DNA of 64,000 bases, from the NCBI RefSeq assembly GCF_004114955.1, contig NZ_CP030053.1:1116001-1180000 (forward strand), given 5' to 3'. How positions within the stretch are numbered: the stretch's first letter is position 1; each line of letters starts with the position of its first letter. The notes beneath the pieces were generated by a model. It saw only the letters and a program-made list of their open reading frames with translations, ran no database searches and had not been told where the DNA came from. The DNA is from Bradyrhizobium guangzhouense. GTDB lineage: Bacteria > Pseudomonadota > Alphaproteobacteria > Rhizobiales > Xanthobacteraceae. A program made the position numbers and the translations under genes. Below, piece after piece: positions 16,796-26,691 of the stretch.

Positions 16796-17764
16796 ATGTC
16801 AGCCAAACCAGACCTCAAGATCGTGCTTTGTTCTCCCCGTGGCTTCTGTGCTGGGGTGGTCCGGGCGATCGACACCGTGGAACGGGCGCTCGATAAGTAT
16901 GGCGCCCCCGTCTATGTTCGCCATGAGATTGTGCACAACAAATACGTCGTCGACGGGTTGAAAAAGAAGGGCGCCATCTTCGTCGAGGAGCTGGCGGAGA
17001 TCCCGGAGAATACGACCGCTCCGGTGGTGTTCTCGGCCCATGGCGTGCCGAAGTCGGTTCCCGCCGACGCCCAGTCCCGCAATCTGTTCTCGCTGGATGC
17101 GACCTGCCCGCTGGTGACCAAGGTCCACCGCGAGGCGGCGATCCACTTCAAGCGCGGCCGCGAGATCTTCCTGATCGGCCACTCTCATCACCCCGAAGTG
17201 GTCGGCACGCTCGGCCAGCTGCCGGTCGGCGCGGTCACCCTGATCGAGACCGCCGAGGACGCCAAGACCATCAATCCGAAGGACCCGAACAACCTGGCCT
17301 TCGTGACCCAGACCACGCTGTCGATCGACGACACCGCGGAGATCGTGGCGCTGCTCAAGGAGCGCTTCCCGAACATCAACGGTCCGCACAAGGAAGACAT
17401 TTGCTACGCCACCACCAACCGCCAGCTCGCGGTGAAGAAGGTGGCGCCGGTGGTCGACGCGCTCATTGTCGTCGGTGCTCCCAATTCGTCGAACTCGCAG
17501 CGCCTGCGCGAGGTCGCCGAGCGCGAGGGCTGCAAGATCGCCGTGCTGGCGCAGCGCGCCGCCGACATCGACTGGACCAGGTTCGGCAACATCGGAAGCC
17601 TCGGCATCACCGCAGGCGCGTCCGCGCCTGAAGTGATCGTCGAGGAGATCATGGACGCGTTCGCCGAGCGCTACACGCTGCATGTGGAGACGGTCTCGGC
17701 CGCGGAAGAGAACGAGTTCTTCCCGCTGCCGCGTCAGGTGCGCCCCGAAGCTGCCGCCGAGTAG
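16796..17764 (+). CDS. ispH: 4-hydroxy-3-methylbut-2-enyl diphosphate reductase (IspH/LytB)
   Basis: The 322-residue protein has the three Fe-S cluster cysteines of IspH: Cys18 (RGFCAGV), Cys104 (DATCPLV) and Cys203 (DICYATT). It also has the substrate-binding motifs [15 protein letters not shown] and TQTTLS. It catalyses the last step of the non-mevalonate isoprenoid pathway, making IPP and DMAPP with reductant from ferredoxin or flavodoxin. ATG 16796 gives the usual short N-terminus. The thrB start follows seven bases after its stop, so ispH-thrB-rnhA are very likely co-transcribed. Confidence 0.96.
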   Translation: MSAKPDLKIVLCSPRGFCAGVVRAIDTVERALDKYGAPVYVRHEIVHNKYVVDGLKKKGAIFVEELAEIPENTTAPVVFSAHGVPKSVPADAQSRNLFSLDATCPLVTKVHREAAIHFKRGREIFLIGHSHHPEVVGTLGQLPVGAVTLIETAEDAKTINPKDPNNLAFVTQTTLSIDDTAEIVALLKERFPNINGPHKEDICYATTNRQLAVKKVAPVVDALIVVGAPNSSNSQRLREVAEREGCKIAVLAQRAADIDWTRFGNIGSLGITAGASAPEVIVEEIMDAFAERYTLHVETVSAAEENEFFPLPRQVRPEAAAE

Positions 17765-17770
17765 TCTTGC

Positions 17771-18754
17771 ATGGCGGTCTACACCGACGTTGCCGCCGAC
17801 GAGCTTGCGGATTTCCTGAAGCAGTACGATCTCGGCGAATTGCTCTCCTACAAGGGCATCGCCGAGGGCGTCGAGAACACCAACTTCCTGCTGCATACCA
17901 GCCAAGGCTCGTTCATCCTCACGCTCTATGAAAAGCGCGTGGCGAAGAACGATCTGCCGTTCTTTCTCGCGCTGATGACGCATCTGGCCGAGCATGGCGT
18001 GACCTGTCCGCTGCCGGTGAAGGCGAAAGACGGCGAGGCGCTGCACGAGCTGCAGGGACGGCCCGCCGCGATCATCACCTTTCTCGAGGGCATCTGGCCG
18101 CGCAAGCCGAACGCCGTGCACTGCGCCGGCGTCGGCGAGGGGTTGGCGAGGATGCATCTGGCCGGCGCGAACTTTGCGATCAAGCGCGCCAACGCATTGT
18201 CGGTCGCGGGCTGGCGGCCGCTGTTCGACGCCGCGGCGGATCGCGCCGACGAGGTGCAGCCGGGCCTGCGCGCGTTTCTGTCCGCCGAGCTCGACTATCT
18301 CTCCGGCGGCGTCTGGCCGACCAATCTGCCCGAGGGCGTGATCCACGCCGATCTCTTCAACGACAACGTCTTCTTCCTCGGCGACAAGCTGTCGGGTATC
18401 ATCGACTTCACCTTCGCCTGCAACGACATGCTGGCCTATGATGTCGCGATCTGCCTGAACGCCTGGTGCTTCGAGCCGGATCATTCCTTCAACGTCACCA
18501 AGGCGCGCGCCTTCCTGAATGCCTATGGCCGGGTGCGAAAGCTTTCGGAGGCGGAAGAGGCTGCATTGCCGCTGCTCGCGCGCGGTGCCGCGATCCGCTT
18601 CCTGCTGACGCGGCTGGTCGACTGGCTCAACGTGCCCCCGGGCGCGCTCGTCAAGCCGAAGGACCCCCTCGAATATGCCCGCAAGCTGCGCTTCCACCAA
18701 AGCGTTTCCAGCGCGCGGGATTACGGGCTGATGCCGTCAGGACTGGTCGCGTGA
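17771..18754 (+). CDS. thrB: Homoserine kinase (ThrB, APH-fold type)
   Basis: The 327-residue protein is the aminoglycoside-phosphotransferase-fold homoserine kinase of alphaproteobacteria, unrelated to the GHMP-type ThrB of enterics. The catalytic loop [10 protein letters not shown] holds Asp194 and the metal-binding GIIDF segment holds Asp212. The N-terminal [11 protein letters not shown] forms the nucleotide loop. It phosphorylates L-homoserine for threonine synthesis in the cytoplasm. It lies between ispH and rnhA, with its last four bases (GTGA) overlapping the rnhA start, a conserved-looking ispH-thrB-rnhA order. Confidence 0.94.
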   Translation: MAVYTDVAADELADFLKQYDLGELLSYKGIAEGVENTNFLLHTSQGSFILTLYEKRVAKNDLPFFLALMTHLAEHGVTCPLPVKAKDGEALHELQGRPAAIITFLEGIWPRKPNAVHCAGVGEGLARMHLAGANFAIKRANALSVAGWRPLFDAAADRADEVQPGLRAFLSAELDYLSGGVWPTNLPEGVIHADLFNDNVFFLGDKLSGIIDFTFACNDMLAYDVAICLNAWCFEPDHSFNVTKARAFLNAYGRVRKLSEAEEAALPLLARGAAIRFLLTRLVDWLNVPPGALVKPKDPLEYARKLRFHQSVSSARDYGLMPSGLVA

Positions 18755-19215
18755 GTGAGCTTCCCAACGTCACGATCTTCACCGACGGCGCGTGCTCGGG
18801 CAATCCCGGGCCCGGCGGGTGGGGCGCAATCCTGAAGTTCGGCGACAAGGAAAAAGAGCTGAACGGCGGCGAGCGCCACACCACCAACAACCAGATGGAA
18901 TTGATGGCGGCGATCTCGGCGCTGGAAGCGCTGAAGAAGCCGTGCACCGTCGATCTCTACACCGACAGCCAGTATGTCCGTCAGGGCATCACGGCCTGGA
19001 TTCACGGCTGGAAGCGCAACGGCTGGCGCACCGCCGACAAGAAGCCGGTGAAGAACGTCGAGCTATGGCAGCGCCTCGATGCGGCGTTGAAGGCGCACGA
19101 GGTGCGCTGGCACTGGGTCAAGGGCCATGCCGGCCATCCCGAGAACGAACGCGCCGATCAATTGGCGCGCGACGGCATCGTGAAGTCGCGGTTGCAGCAG
19201 CGGTTGGGAGAGTAG
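18751..19215 (+). CDS. rnhA: Ribonuclease HI
   Basis: Starting at GTG 18751, whose GTGA overlaps the thrB stop, the gene encodes 154 residues. The four acidic active-site residues are visible: Asp12 ([11 protein letters not shown]), Glu50 (NNQMELMA), Asp72 (YTDSQYV) and Asp136 (NERADQLA). His126 lies in the mobile loop [10 protein letters not shown]. It degrades RNA in RNA-DNA hybrids (R-loops, Okazaki primers). The frame reaches far upstream inside thrB, but the homology starts here. The 171-bp array begins about 30 bp after its stop. Confidence 0.95.
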   Translation: MSELPNVTIFTDGACSGNPGPGGWGAILKFGDKEKELNGGERHTTNNQMELMAAISALEALKKPCTVDLYTDSQYVRQGITAWIHGWKRNGWRTADKKPVKNVELWQRLDAALKAHEVRWHWVKGHAGHPENERADQLARDGIVKSRLQQRLGE

Positions 19216-19245
19216 GGCGCGCCGTCGAAGCCGGACTCTCCGCCA

Positions 19246-19862
19246 TCATCGCCCGGCCTTGACCGGGCGATCCAGTACGCCGAGACAGCTGCGATTGAAC
19301 CGAGGGGCCGCGGCGTACTGGATGCCCCGCTTTCGCGGAGCATGACAGCGAGAATGACGCGCGAACGTCGCGGGTCTCACCGCTTCTCGATCACAAGGCT
19401 CTACCGCACCAAAGGTGTCATCGCCCGGCTTGACCGGGCGATCCAGTACGCCGAGACAGCTGCGATTGAACCGAGGGGCCGCGGCGTACTGGATGCCCCG
19501 CCTTCGCGGAGCATGACAGCGAGAATGACGCGCGAACGTCGCGGGTCTCACCGCTTCTCGATCACCAGGCTCGACCGCACCAAAGGTGTCATCGCCCGGC
19601 TCGACCGGGCGATCCAGTACGCCGCGACAGCTGTGATTGAACCGAGGGGCCGCGGCGTACTGGATGCTCCGCTTTCGCGGAGCATGACAGCGAGAATGAC
19701 GCGCGAATTTCGCGGCTCTCACCGCTTCTCGATCACAAGGCTCGACCGCACCAAAGGTGTCATCGCCCGGCTCGACCGGGCGATCCAGTACGCCGCAGCA
19801 GCTGTGATTTGTCTCTACGTCTCTGGAATACTGGATGCCCCGCCTTCGCGGGGCATGACAGT
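19246..19862. repeat. Tandem array of a 171-bp unit, four copies (array 1)
   Basis: The ATCCAG marker of each unit recurs at 19270, 19441, 19612 and 19783, exactly 171 bp apart. Each unit has two hairpins (GTCATCGCCCGG...CCGGGCGATCCAGTACGCC and GGCGTACTGGATGCCCCGC...GAGCATGAC) that are inverted to each other, then a ~66-bp spacer. The spacer contains the reverse complement of the 3' end of the thioesterase gene at 31618-32403. The last unit is divergent in its middle. The array occupies the entire gap between the convergent rnhA and peroxiredoxin genes. It is read here as non-coding. Confidence 0.93.
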
Positions 19863-19892
19863 GTCTTGTGTGGCTGAGAGCGTGGCCCCAGC

Positions 19893-20378
19893 TTACAGCT
19901 GCCCCAGCAGCGTATCGCCGCCCGAGACCTCGACCTTGCCAGGCATTGCCTCGAGGTTGAGCTTCTTGACCACGCCGTCCTCGACCAGCATCGAATAGCG
20001 CTTGGAGCGGATGCCGAGGCCGTTGCCGGAGGCATCCAGCTCCATGCCGATCGCCTTGGCGAAGTCGGCATTGCCGTCGGCGAGGAAGATCGCCTCGTCG
20101 CGTTGGTCGGTGTCGCGCTTCCAGGCGTTCATGACGAAAGCGTCGTTGACCGAGACGATCGCGATGGTGTCGACGCCCTTGTCCTTCATGGCGTAGGCGT
20201 TGAGGAAGATGCTCGGCAGATGCATCTTGTGGCAGGTGCCGGTGTAGGCGCCGGGCACCGCGAACAGCGCCACCTTCTTGCCCTTGAAGATATCGTCGGT
20301 GGTCTTCACCTGCGGGCCTTCCGCCGTCATCACGCGGAATTTCGTCTCGGGCAGCTTGTCGCCAACTTGGATCGCCAT
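19893..20378 (-). CDS. Peroxiredoxin (Prx5-like, redoxin domain)
   Basis: The 161-residue thiol peroxidase has its peroxidatic Cys49 in VPGAYTGTCHKMHLP, the Prx5/AhpE-like PxxxTxxC signature, and an Arg in the WKRDTDQRDEAIF segment. It reduces hydrogen or organic peroxides at the expense of glutathione/glutaredoxin or thioredoxin. Only one further conserved region (YSMLVEDGVV) is present and there is no obvious resolving Cys, so a 1-Cys mechanism is likely. ATG 20378 follows GGGAGA. It is cytoplasmic. Confidence 0.92.
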   Translation of the reverse strand: MAIQVGDKLPETKFRVMTAEGPQVKTTDDIFKGKKVALFAVPGAYTGTCHKMHLPSIFLNAYAMKDKGVDTIAIVSVNDAFVMNAWKRDTDQRDEAIFLADGNADFAKAIGMELDASGNGLGIRSKRYSMLVEDGVVKKLNLEAMPGKVEVSGGDTLLGQL

Positions 20379-20486
20379 CGTCAGTCTCCCTGAAAATCGG
20401 TCCCGCTTTTTAGACCGTGCGGCCGGACTGCACAATATTGCCGGCGGAAGAAGCCGACGGGCCGGCGGCCCTTCACCGTTATGTCA

Positions 20487-21041
20487 TCAGCCCGAAAAGC
20501 CGCCGCCGTCGAGGAACGCCTGTTCGTCCGCCGTGGTCTCGCGTCCGAGGACATTGTTGCGGTGAGGGAAGCGGCCGAACCGGCGGATGATCTCGGCGTG
20601 CTCGGCAGCCGATTCCTGGGCGTCCGTGTTGTCGGTGTCGCGAAACAGCGCGATGCAATGCTCCTGGTCGGGAAGATGCTCTGAATGCATCAGCGGCATA
20701 TAGAGGAATTCGAGCAGGGCAGGATCGACCCTGTCGCCGGCGCCTCGATCGATGGTGCGGCGGGCAATATCGAGCGCCAGCGCGTCGCTGGAAAAGGCCT
20801 GCGGCGTGCCGCGGAACATGTTGCGGGGAAACTGGTCGAGCACGATGACCAGCGCCAGTGCGCCGTCATCGCTGACTTCCCAGGAGGCCAGCCGGCCGGC
20901 GGCGGCCTGCTCCCACAGGCTGAGATAGCGGCGCCGGATCTCCGCGTCGAATGCATCGTTGCGCTTGTACCAGCGCTCGCGGCCGGCCTCGCGCCAGAAG
21001 GCGAGAATGCCTGATGGCGTGATGTCGCGGACGTCAGTCAT
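20487..21041 (-). CDS. DUF924-family protein
   Basis: The 184-residue protein matches the DUF924 family: FWREAGRERWYKRNDAFD at the start, LALVIVLDQFPRNMFRGT mid-protein and the C-terminal GRFPHRNNVLGRETTADEQAFL. These predicted all-helical TPR-like proteins are widespread, and their biochemical role is not established. There is no signal peptide. The gene lies 15 bp after the fadD stop codon on the other side (21057) and shares the leftward direction, so it may be co-transcribed from fadD. Confidence 0.85.
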   Translation of the reverse strand: MTDVRDITPSGILAFWREAGRERWYKRNDAFDAEIRRRYLSLWEQAAAGRLASWEVSDDGALALVIVLDQFPRNMFRGTPQAFSSDALALDIARRTIDRGAGDRVDPALLEFLYMPLMHSEHLPDQEHCIALFRDTDNTDAQESAAEHAEIIRRFGRFPHRNNVLGRETTADEQAFLDGGGFSG

Positions 21042-21056
21042 GGAGCAGCGGCGGCC

Positions 21057-22742
21057 TTACGCCGCCTGAGCTTTCTTCTCGTCACGCAACTCGCGGCGCA
21101 GGATTTTGCCGACATTGGTCTTGGGCAGGTCGGTGCGGAATTCGATGTGCTTGGGCACCTTGTAGCCGGTGAGCTGCTCGTGACAGAACTTGATCACGTC
21201 CTCGGCCGTGAGGTTAGGATCCTTCTTCACCACAAAGGCCTTCACCGCCTCGCCCGATTTGGCATCGGGGATGCCGATCACCGCGCATTCCAGTACGCCC
21301 GGATGGCTTGCGATCACTTCCTCGATCTCGTTCGGATAGACGTTGAAGCCGGAGACCAGGATCATGTCCTTCTTGCGGTCCACGATCTTGGTGAAGCCCT
21401 TCTCGTCCATCACGCCGATGTCGCCAGTGCGGAAATAGCCGTCGGCGGTCATTACCTTGGCGGTCTCCTCCGGCCTGTTCCAGTAGCCCGACATCACCTG
21501 CGGGCCCTTGGCGCAGATCTCGCCGGCCTGGCCGAGCGGCAGCTCATTGCCGTCGTCGTCGCGGATCGAGATCCAGGTCGAGGGCACGGGGATGCCGATC
21601 GAGCCGGAGAATTCGGTCGTGTTCGCGGGGTTGCAGGTCAGCGTCGGCGAGGTCTCCGACAGGCCGTAGCCCTCGGCGATGAAGCAGCCGGTCACGGCCT
21701 TCCACTGCTCGGCCACCGGGCGCTGCACCGCCATGCCGCCGCCGTTGGAGATCTTCAGCTTGGAGAAGTCGAGCTTCTTGAAGTCAGGATGGTGCATCAG
21801 GCCGTTGTAGAGCGTGTTGACGGCCGGGAAGCTGTTGACCTGATACTTGGCCAGCTCCTTGATGAAGCCCGCGATGTCGCGCGGGTTCGGGATCAGGAGA
21901 TTGCAGCCGCCGGCGCGCACCGCGAGCAAGTAGCAGGCCGTCAGCGCGAAGATGTGATAGAGCGGCAGGGCGCAGACGATCATCAACTGCTCGACATGCG
22001 GCGGCGCATTGAGCGCCGGCTGCAGCCATGCGTCGTTCTGCAGCACGTTGGCGACGATGTTGCGGTGGAGCAGCGTGGCGCCCTTGGAGACGCCGGTGGT
22101 GCCGCCGGTATATTGCAGGAAGGCGACGTCGCCGGGCGAGAGCTTTGGCTTGTTGAAGGTCTGGCCGCGGCCGGCCGCGAGCGCGTCGTTGAACGACACC
22201 GAGCCCGGCAGCGCGAAGGCCGGCACCATCTTCTTGACGCGGCGCACGACGAGATTGACGATCACGCCCTTGAAGCCGAGCAGATCGCCCATGCTGGCGA
22301 CGATGACGTGCTTGACCGGCGTCTTGTTGATCACCTGCTGGACGGTGTGGGCAAAGTTCTCCAGCACGATGACGGCCTCGGCGCCGGAATCCTTGAGCTG
22401 ATGCTCGAGCTCGCGCGGGGTGTAGAGCGGGTTGACGTTGACCACGGCAAAGCCGGCGCGCAGCACTGCGGCGGTGGCGACCGGATATTGCAGCACGTTC
22501 GGCATCATGATCGCGACGCGGGCGCCGCGCTGCAGGCCGCGGCCCTGCAAATAGGCAGCGAGCGCCAGTGACATCTGGTCGAGGTCGCGATAGGTGATCG
22601 CCTTGTCCATGCAAATGAACGCCTTGCGGTCGGCGAACTTCGCAAAGCTCTCCTCCAGCAGATCGACCAGCGATGCGTATTGCGTCGGCTCGATATCAGC
22701 GGGCACGCCGGGCGGATATTGCTTGAGCCAGATGCGCTCCAT
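21057..22742 (-). CDS. fadD: Long-chain fatty-acid--CoA ligase
   Basis: The 561-residue AMP-forming ligase has the P-loop YTGGTTGVSKGATLLHRN, the adenylate-binding EGYGLSETSP and the fatty acyl-CoA synthetase signature TGDIGVMDEKGFTKIVDRKKD. The C-terminal Lys lies in LPKTNVGKILRR. Length and N-terminus (MERIWLKQYPPGVPADI) match FadD of alphaproteobacteria. It activates long-chain fatty acids at the inner membrane for beta-oxidation or lipid remodelling. No fad genes adjoin it. The 187-bp region upstream, shared with the carboxypeptidase gene end, should hold its promoter. Confidence 0.93.
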   Translation of the reverse strand: MERIWLKQYPPGVPADIEPTQYASLVDLLEESFAKFADRKAFICMDKAITYRDLDQMSLALAAYLQGRGLQRGARVAIMMPNVLQYPVATAAVLRAGFAVVNVNPLYTPRELEHQLKDSGAEAVIVLENFAHTVQQVINKTPVKHVIVASMGDLLGFKGVIVNLVVRRVKKMVPAFALPGSVSFNDALAAGRGQTFNKPKLSPGDVAFLQYTGGTTGVSKGATLLHRNIVANVLQNDAWLQPALNAPPHVEQLMIVCALPLYHIFALTACYLLAVRAGGCNLLIPNPRDIAGFIKELAKYQVNSFPAVNTLYNGLMHHPDFKKLDFSKLKISNGGGMAVQRPVAEQWKAVTGCFIAEGYGLSETSPTLTCNPANTTEFSGSIGIPVPSTWISIRDDDGNELPLGQAGEICAKGPQVMSGYWNRPEETAKVMTADGYFRTGDIGVMDEKGFTKIVDRKKDMILVSGFNVYPNEIEEVIASHPGVLECAVIGIPDAKSGEAVKAFVVKKDPNLTAEDVIKFCHEQLTGYKVPKHIEFRTDLPKTNVGKILRRELRDEKKAQAA

Positions 22743-22929
22743 GGAAACTCCCCTCTCTCAACACCAGAGCCCGTTGTGTCCCGGGCTGCCTCATTGCCTG
22801 CAGTATCGAGCCTGCCGGAACGGCTGGCAAGCGGTCGAGGCTTAGGGCAAAGGCCGGGGAGTGGCTACTGGAATCGTCGCAAGTCGTTGCCGCAGGTGCG
22901 AAGTGCGGCCGGCGGCCGCAAGCATTAAC

Positions 22930-24405
22930 CTAGCTGTTGTTGGGCGCGGGCTTCGGCGCAGGCTTTGTCGCGGCCTTGGGCTTTGCTGGCCTGCTCGCCT
23001 GATCGCCGCTCGCCGCCGGCTTGTTCGCAGCAGGCTTGTTGTCAGCGGACTTGTTGTCAGTCGGCTTGGCCGCGGCATGCCTGCTCGCGGCCGGCTTTGC
23101 CGCGCTCTTCGTATCACTCTTTGCGTCACCTTTCGCCTTGGCGTCGGTCTTGGCATCGGTCTTGGCGGCTGCTGTCTTGGCCGCGCTGCCGGCGTCGAGC
23201 TTCTTGGCAACGCGAGACTTCTTGCCACGCCCCTTCGGTGTGGCCTGCTGGTCGCTGTCGGCTGCGACCGCCGCGACCAGGGCCGCGCCCGTGCGCGTCG
23301 GGCCGGTATAGACCACCACGGGCTCCACAGGCTCCGGGGCCGAGGCCATCAGCTCGGAGGCCTTCATCAGCGGCGGTTGGAGGCCGGCGGTGAAGAAGGT
23401 GACCTTGGCTTCGCCACCGGTCAGGGAAGTCGATCCGCTGCCATTGGTCGCGATCAACGCATCGTCGTCGTCGCTGGCCGGATGCTTGCGATGACCGCCG
23501 CACATCTCGTCGCGCAGGTTCGGCGGCGAGGCGTCGACCGGCACGAGGTTTTCAACGGTGCCGAGCGAGGGGCGCAGCCACGACAGATTGTCCTGGCTGA
23601 AGCCGCGCTCGAGCAGCTGCGCGGCCTTCACCGCGCGCGCGGTGCCGGAGCTGGCGCCGAGCACCACCGCGATCAGGCGGCGGCCGTTGCGCGTGGCCGA
23701 CGCAACGAGATTGTAGCCGGACGCGCAGATGAAGCCGGTCTTGAAGCCGTCGGCGCCGGGATAGCGGCCGATCAGCTTGTTGAAGTTCGGCGTGATCCGC
23801 TTGCCGAAACGGATCGCGGGGATATGCACGAAATATTCGTATTCGGGCAGGTCGCGCAGGAACGAGCGGGCGAGAATGCCGAGGTCGCGCGCCGAGGTGA
23901 CGTGTCCGTCCGCGGGCAGGCCGTTCGGATTGACGTAGTTTGTCTGCGTCATGCCGAGCTTCTTCGCGGTGTCGTTCATCATCGCCGCGAAGCCGTCGAT
24001 CGAGCCGCCGACGCCTTCGGCCAGCACCACGGCCATGTCGTTCGCCGACTTGACCATCATCATCTTCAGGGCGTTGTCGACGGTGAGCTGTGTCCCCGGA
24101 CGCAGGCCCATCTTCGAGGGTGACTGCGAGGCGGCCGTCGGTGACACCGTCAGCAGCGTGTCGAGCGTGATCTTGCCGTCCTTCACCGCCTTCAGCGTCA
24201 CATAAGCGGTCATGATCTTGGTAACAGAGGCCGGGTACCAGGGGATGGTGGCGTTGTCGGCCTGCAGCACCTTGCCGGTATCGGCTTCGATCAGCAGCAG
24301 CGCTTCGGCATTGACGGCACGGGGCAAGACGATCGCACCGATGGCAATCGTCGCGGCGAACAGGTTGAACAGGGATTTGCGAAGCAGCGGGCGAAAGGCG
24401 TGCAC
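22930..24405 (-). CDS. Serine-type D-alanyl-D-alanine carboxypeptidase with a long Lys/Ala tail
   Basis: I favour GTG 24405, which places a signal peptide (SLFNLFAATIAIGAIVLPRAVNA) near the N-terminus; an ATG at 24543 would add 46 unlikely residues. The penicillin-binding motifs are intact: SVTK (Ser60, Lys63), SAN (120-122) and KTG (222-224). It is a low-molecular-weight PBP (DacC/DacF-like) that trims pentapeptide stems in periplasmic peptidoglycan. The C-terminal ~110 residues are a low-complexity tail of Lys, Ala, Thr, Asp and Pro (repeated DAK/AAKP blocks) in place of the usual amphipathic membrane anchor. That tail probably binds wall or membrane charge (inference). Confidence 0.88.
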   Translation of the reverse strand: MHAFRPLLRKSLFNLFAATIAIGAIVLPRAVNAEALLLIEADTGKVLQADNATIPWYPASVTKIMTAYVTLKAVKDGKITLDTLLTVSPTAASQSPSKMGLRPGTQLTVDNALKMMMVKSANDMAVVLAEGVGGSIDGFAAMMNDTAKKLGMTQTNYVNPNGLPADGHVTSARDLGILARSFLRDLPEYEYFVHIPAIRFGKRITPNFNKLIGRYPGADGFKTGFICASGYNLVASATRNGRRLIAVVLGASSGTARAVKAAQLLERGFSQDNLSWLRPSLGTVENLVPVDASPPNLRDEMCGGHRKHPASDDDDALIATNGSGSTSLTGGEAKVTFFTAGLQPPLMKASELMASAPEPVEPVVVYTGPTRTGAALVAAVAADSDQQATPKGRGKKSRVAKKLDAGSAAKTAAAKTDAKTDAKAKGDAKSDTKSAAKPAASRHAAAKPTDNKSADNKPAANKPAASGDQASRPAKPKAATKPAPKPAPNNS

Positions 24406-24581
24406 TATCCGATTCCGGTCCTTGGAGATCCGCTGGTTCCACGCGGTTCTCGTGATCTGATGTTCGGTTTTGAAATCCAGCGCCGCCGCTCGCGGCAGCG
24501 CAAACCTATACTGGCTCGTGCGTCGAGAATAGGGGCTTCGCACCGGTATTCCGCAATGAAATAGGCTGAATTTCGACGGCG

Positions 24582-26387
24582 CTACGGGGACTTGACGGCA
24601 GCCGAAGCGGCCTCCGCGGCACTCGCGCTGCCCCGCGCGGCCGGTGCTTGTTCCTGCACCATGAACTGGGCCTTGGCGAGCTCGGCAAAATGGCCGCCTT
24701 TGGCCACGAGTTCATCGAAAGTTCCGCTTTCGATCACCCGTCCGCTCTCGAACACCAGAATCCGCGTGGCATTGCGGATGGTGGAGAGGCGGTGGGCGAT
24801 CACGAAGGTGGTGCGGCCCTTCATCACTTCGTCGAGAGCGGCGTTCACCTTGGCCTCGGTCACGGCATCGAGCGCGGAGGTCGCCTCGTCCAGGATCAGG
24901 ATCGGCGGGTCCTTCAGCAGCGCACGCGCGATCGACAGCCGCTGCCGCTCTCCGCCGGAAAGCATGCGGCCGCGCTCGCCGGCATTGGTCGCAAAGCCGC
25001 CGCTGCGCTCGATGAATTCGAGCGCTTGGGCGCGCTCCGCCGCCTTGCGCATCTCGGCTTCGGTTGCATCCGGCTTGCCGACGCGCAAATTCTCCTCGAT
25101 CGAGCGGTTGAACAGCAGCGCTTCCTGGAACACGACGCCGATGTTCCGCCGCAGCGATGTCAGCGTCACGCCGCGCACGTCCATGCCGTCGATCCTGATG
25201 AATCCGGATTGCGGATCGAAGGCGCGGTGCAGAAGCGCGATCGCAGTCGACTTGCCGGCGCCGGTCGGACCGACCAGCGCGATGGTTTGGCCGGGCAGCG
25301 CGGTGAAGGAGAGGTCCTCGATCGCGGGCCGCTTGCCGTCATAGGAGAAGGTGACGTCGTTGAACTCGACGAGGCCGGACAGCCGCCCGGCATCGATCGC
25401 ATCGGGCCGGTCGTGCACCGCGGGCACGGCATCGAGCACATTGAAGAACTCGCGCAGGCGCGGGGCTTCCATGAAGACGTTGTTGATGAAGCTGACGACC
25501 TGCTCCAGCTTCTGGATCAGCAGCGTGGCGAAGCTCACGAACATCACGATCTCGCCGACCGACGTCAGGCCCTGGTCGTGCAGCGCGATGCCGAGCGTGA
25601 AGATCGCGAGCACGGTGATGGTGGTCGAGGCGCGCGTGATGACAGTGACGAGCGCCCACCAGGAGAGAACAGGCATTTGCGCCGCGAGCAGCTCGTCGGC
25701 GACCGAGCGCAAGCCCTTCACCTCGGATTCGACACGCACAAAGCTCTGCACTAGCGCGACATTGCCGAGCGCGTCGGAGGCGCGTGCGGAGAGCTCGCTG
25801 TAATGCTCCTCGACCGCCATCTGCATGCCGAAGGTCCTGCGCACGACGAAGGTCGTCAGCGCGGTGAAGACGATGCAGAGCACGAACAAGAGGATCGCGA
25901 GCCGCCAGTTCAGGTACAGCGACAGCGGCAGCAGCACCACGACCGAGAGGATCGCGGCAAAATGCTCGCGAAAGAAGCCGAGCCAGAGCCGCCACAGCGC
26001 GTCCGTGCCGTTGAGCATCACCTTCATCAGCCGTCCCGAATGGGTGCCGGAGTGGAAGGTCAGCGGCAACTGCAGGATGTGCTCGAAATAGCTGGTCAAC
26101 ACCGCCTGGCGCTGGCGATGCGAGAGCCGGTCGGCTTGCAGCGCCACGAGCGCGCTGCAGGCGATGGTGAACAGGCCGAACGCGACCCATGCCAGCAGGA
26201 ACGGCCAGGCCGAGCTCGAGCCTGCGACGCTCTTGCCTGAGAGCACGTCGACGATCCGCCCGAACAGCACCGGCTCGGCGAATTGCGAGCCTGCCAGCAG
26301 CAGATTGGCGAATGCCAGCAGCCAGCCCAGCCGTGCCTCCTTGCCGAGCAGCTCCAGAACGCGGGTGTAGAGACCGAAAATGGACAT
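24582..26387 (-). CDS. ndvA: ABC exporter, cyclic glucan type (NdvA/ChvA family)
   Basis: The 601-residue half-transporter has six predicted TM helices (1-310) and an ABC domain with Walker [10 protein letters not shown] (373-381), signature LSGGERQR (477-484) and Walker [13 protein letters not shown] (496-507). The N-terminus [15 protein letters not shown] and the segments [11 protein letters not shown] and [12 protein letters not shown] align by eye with rhizobial NdvA. That protein exports cyclic beta-glucans, which matter for osmoadaptation and nodule invasion. No glucan synthase (ndvB/ndvC) lies beside it, so the substrate is inferred from family membership. The C-terminus is Ala-rich. 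It is in the inner membrane as a homodimer. Confidence 0.82.
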   Translation of the reverse strand: MSIFGLYTRVLELLGKEARLGWLLAFANLLLAGSQFAEPVLFGRIVDVLSGKSVAGSSSAWPFLLAWVAFGLFTIACSALVALQADRLSHRQRQAVLTSYFEHILQLPLTFHSGTHSGRLMKVMLNGTDALWRLWLGFFREHFAAILSVVVLLPLSLYLNWRLAILLFVLCIVFTALTTFVVRRTFGMQMAVEEHYSELSARASDALGNVALVQSFVRVESEVKGLRSVADELLAAQMPVLSWWALVTVITRASTTITVLAIFTLGIALHDQGLTSVGEIVMFVSFATLLIQKLEQVVSFINNVFMEAPRLREFFNVLDAVPAVHDRPDAIDAGRLSGLVEFNDVTFSYDGKRPAIEDLSFTALPGQTIALVGPTGAGKSTAIALLHRAFDPQSGFIRIDGMDVRGVTLTSLRRNIGVVFQEALLFNRSIEENLRVGKPDATEAEMRKAAERAQALEFIERSGGFATNAGERGRMLSGGERQRLSIARALLKDPPILILDEATSALDAVTEAKVNAALDEVMKGRTTFVIAHRLSTIRNATRILVFESGRVIESGTFDELVAKGGHFAELAKAQFMVQEQAPAARGSASAAEAASAAVKSP

Positions 26388-26691
26388 GAAGCAGGCGTCG
26401 ACCCAGGCAGGCGGTATGACCTTGAAATGACATTCTAAGCAGGGATCGCCCGCGAGATACAGCGGAAGCTTTTGCTATCCGATCGATCTCTCGCCGGCGG
26501 GGCTGAGCCGGCGCGGGTTGGGCTCGTCTGCATCACCCAACATGAATGGAAGGTGAGCGGCGGTTGCGTCACGATCACGCAATGCCGTTCAGCTTGTGTT
26601 GGGGTTGGGGAACCTAACTTAGGTGACGGGTGTTTGAGAGGCATGAGCCTGTCTCGAGGCACCAATGCAGGTCCCAAGGAGGGTCCAAGTC
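26388..26691. other. Divergent intergenic region of ~300 bp
   Basis: This region separates the exporter gene (leftward) from the Gly/Tyr-rich exported protein (rightward) and must carry both promoters. I see no ORF in it. The only structured feature is the 13-bp perfect palindrome at 26612-26624. Confidence 0.5.
26612..26624. promoter_or_regulatory. Perfect 13-bp palindrome, possible operator
   Basis: ACCTAACTTAGGT is symmetric about its central C and lies 68 bp upstream of ATG 26692. It is a candidate regulator site by position and symmetry only. Confidence 0.3.

Noticed and set aside
19246..19862. CRISPR array
   Set aside because: Units are 171 bp and nearly identical throughout, spacers are not unique, and no cas gene is present.
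19342..19998. A 218-codon rightward frame through array 1 with repeating peptide units
   Set aside because: It exists because the repeat period is a multiple of three, has no ribosome binding site, and mirrors the frames in array 2; the DNA is palindromic intergenic repeat.
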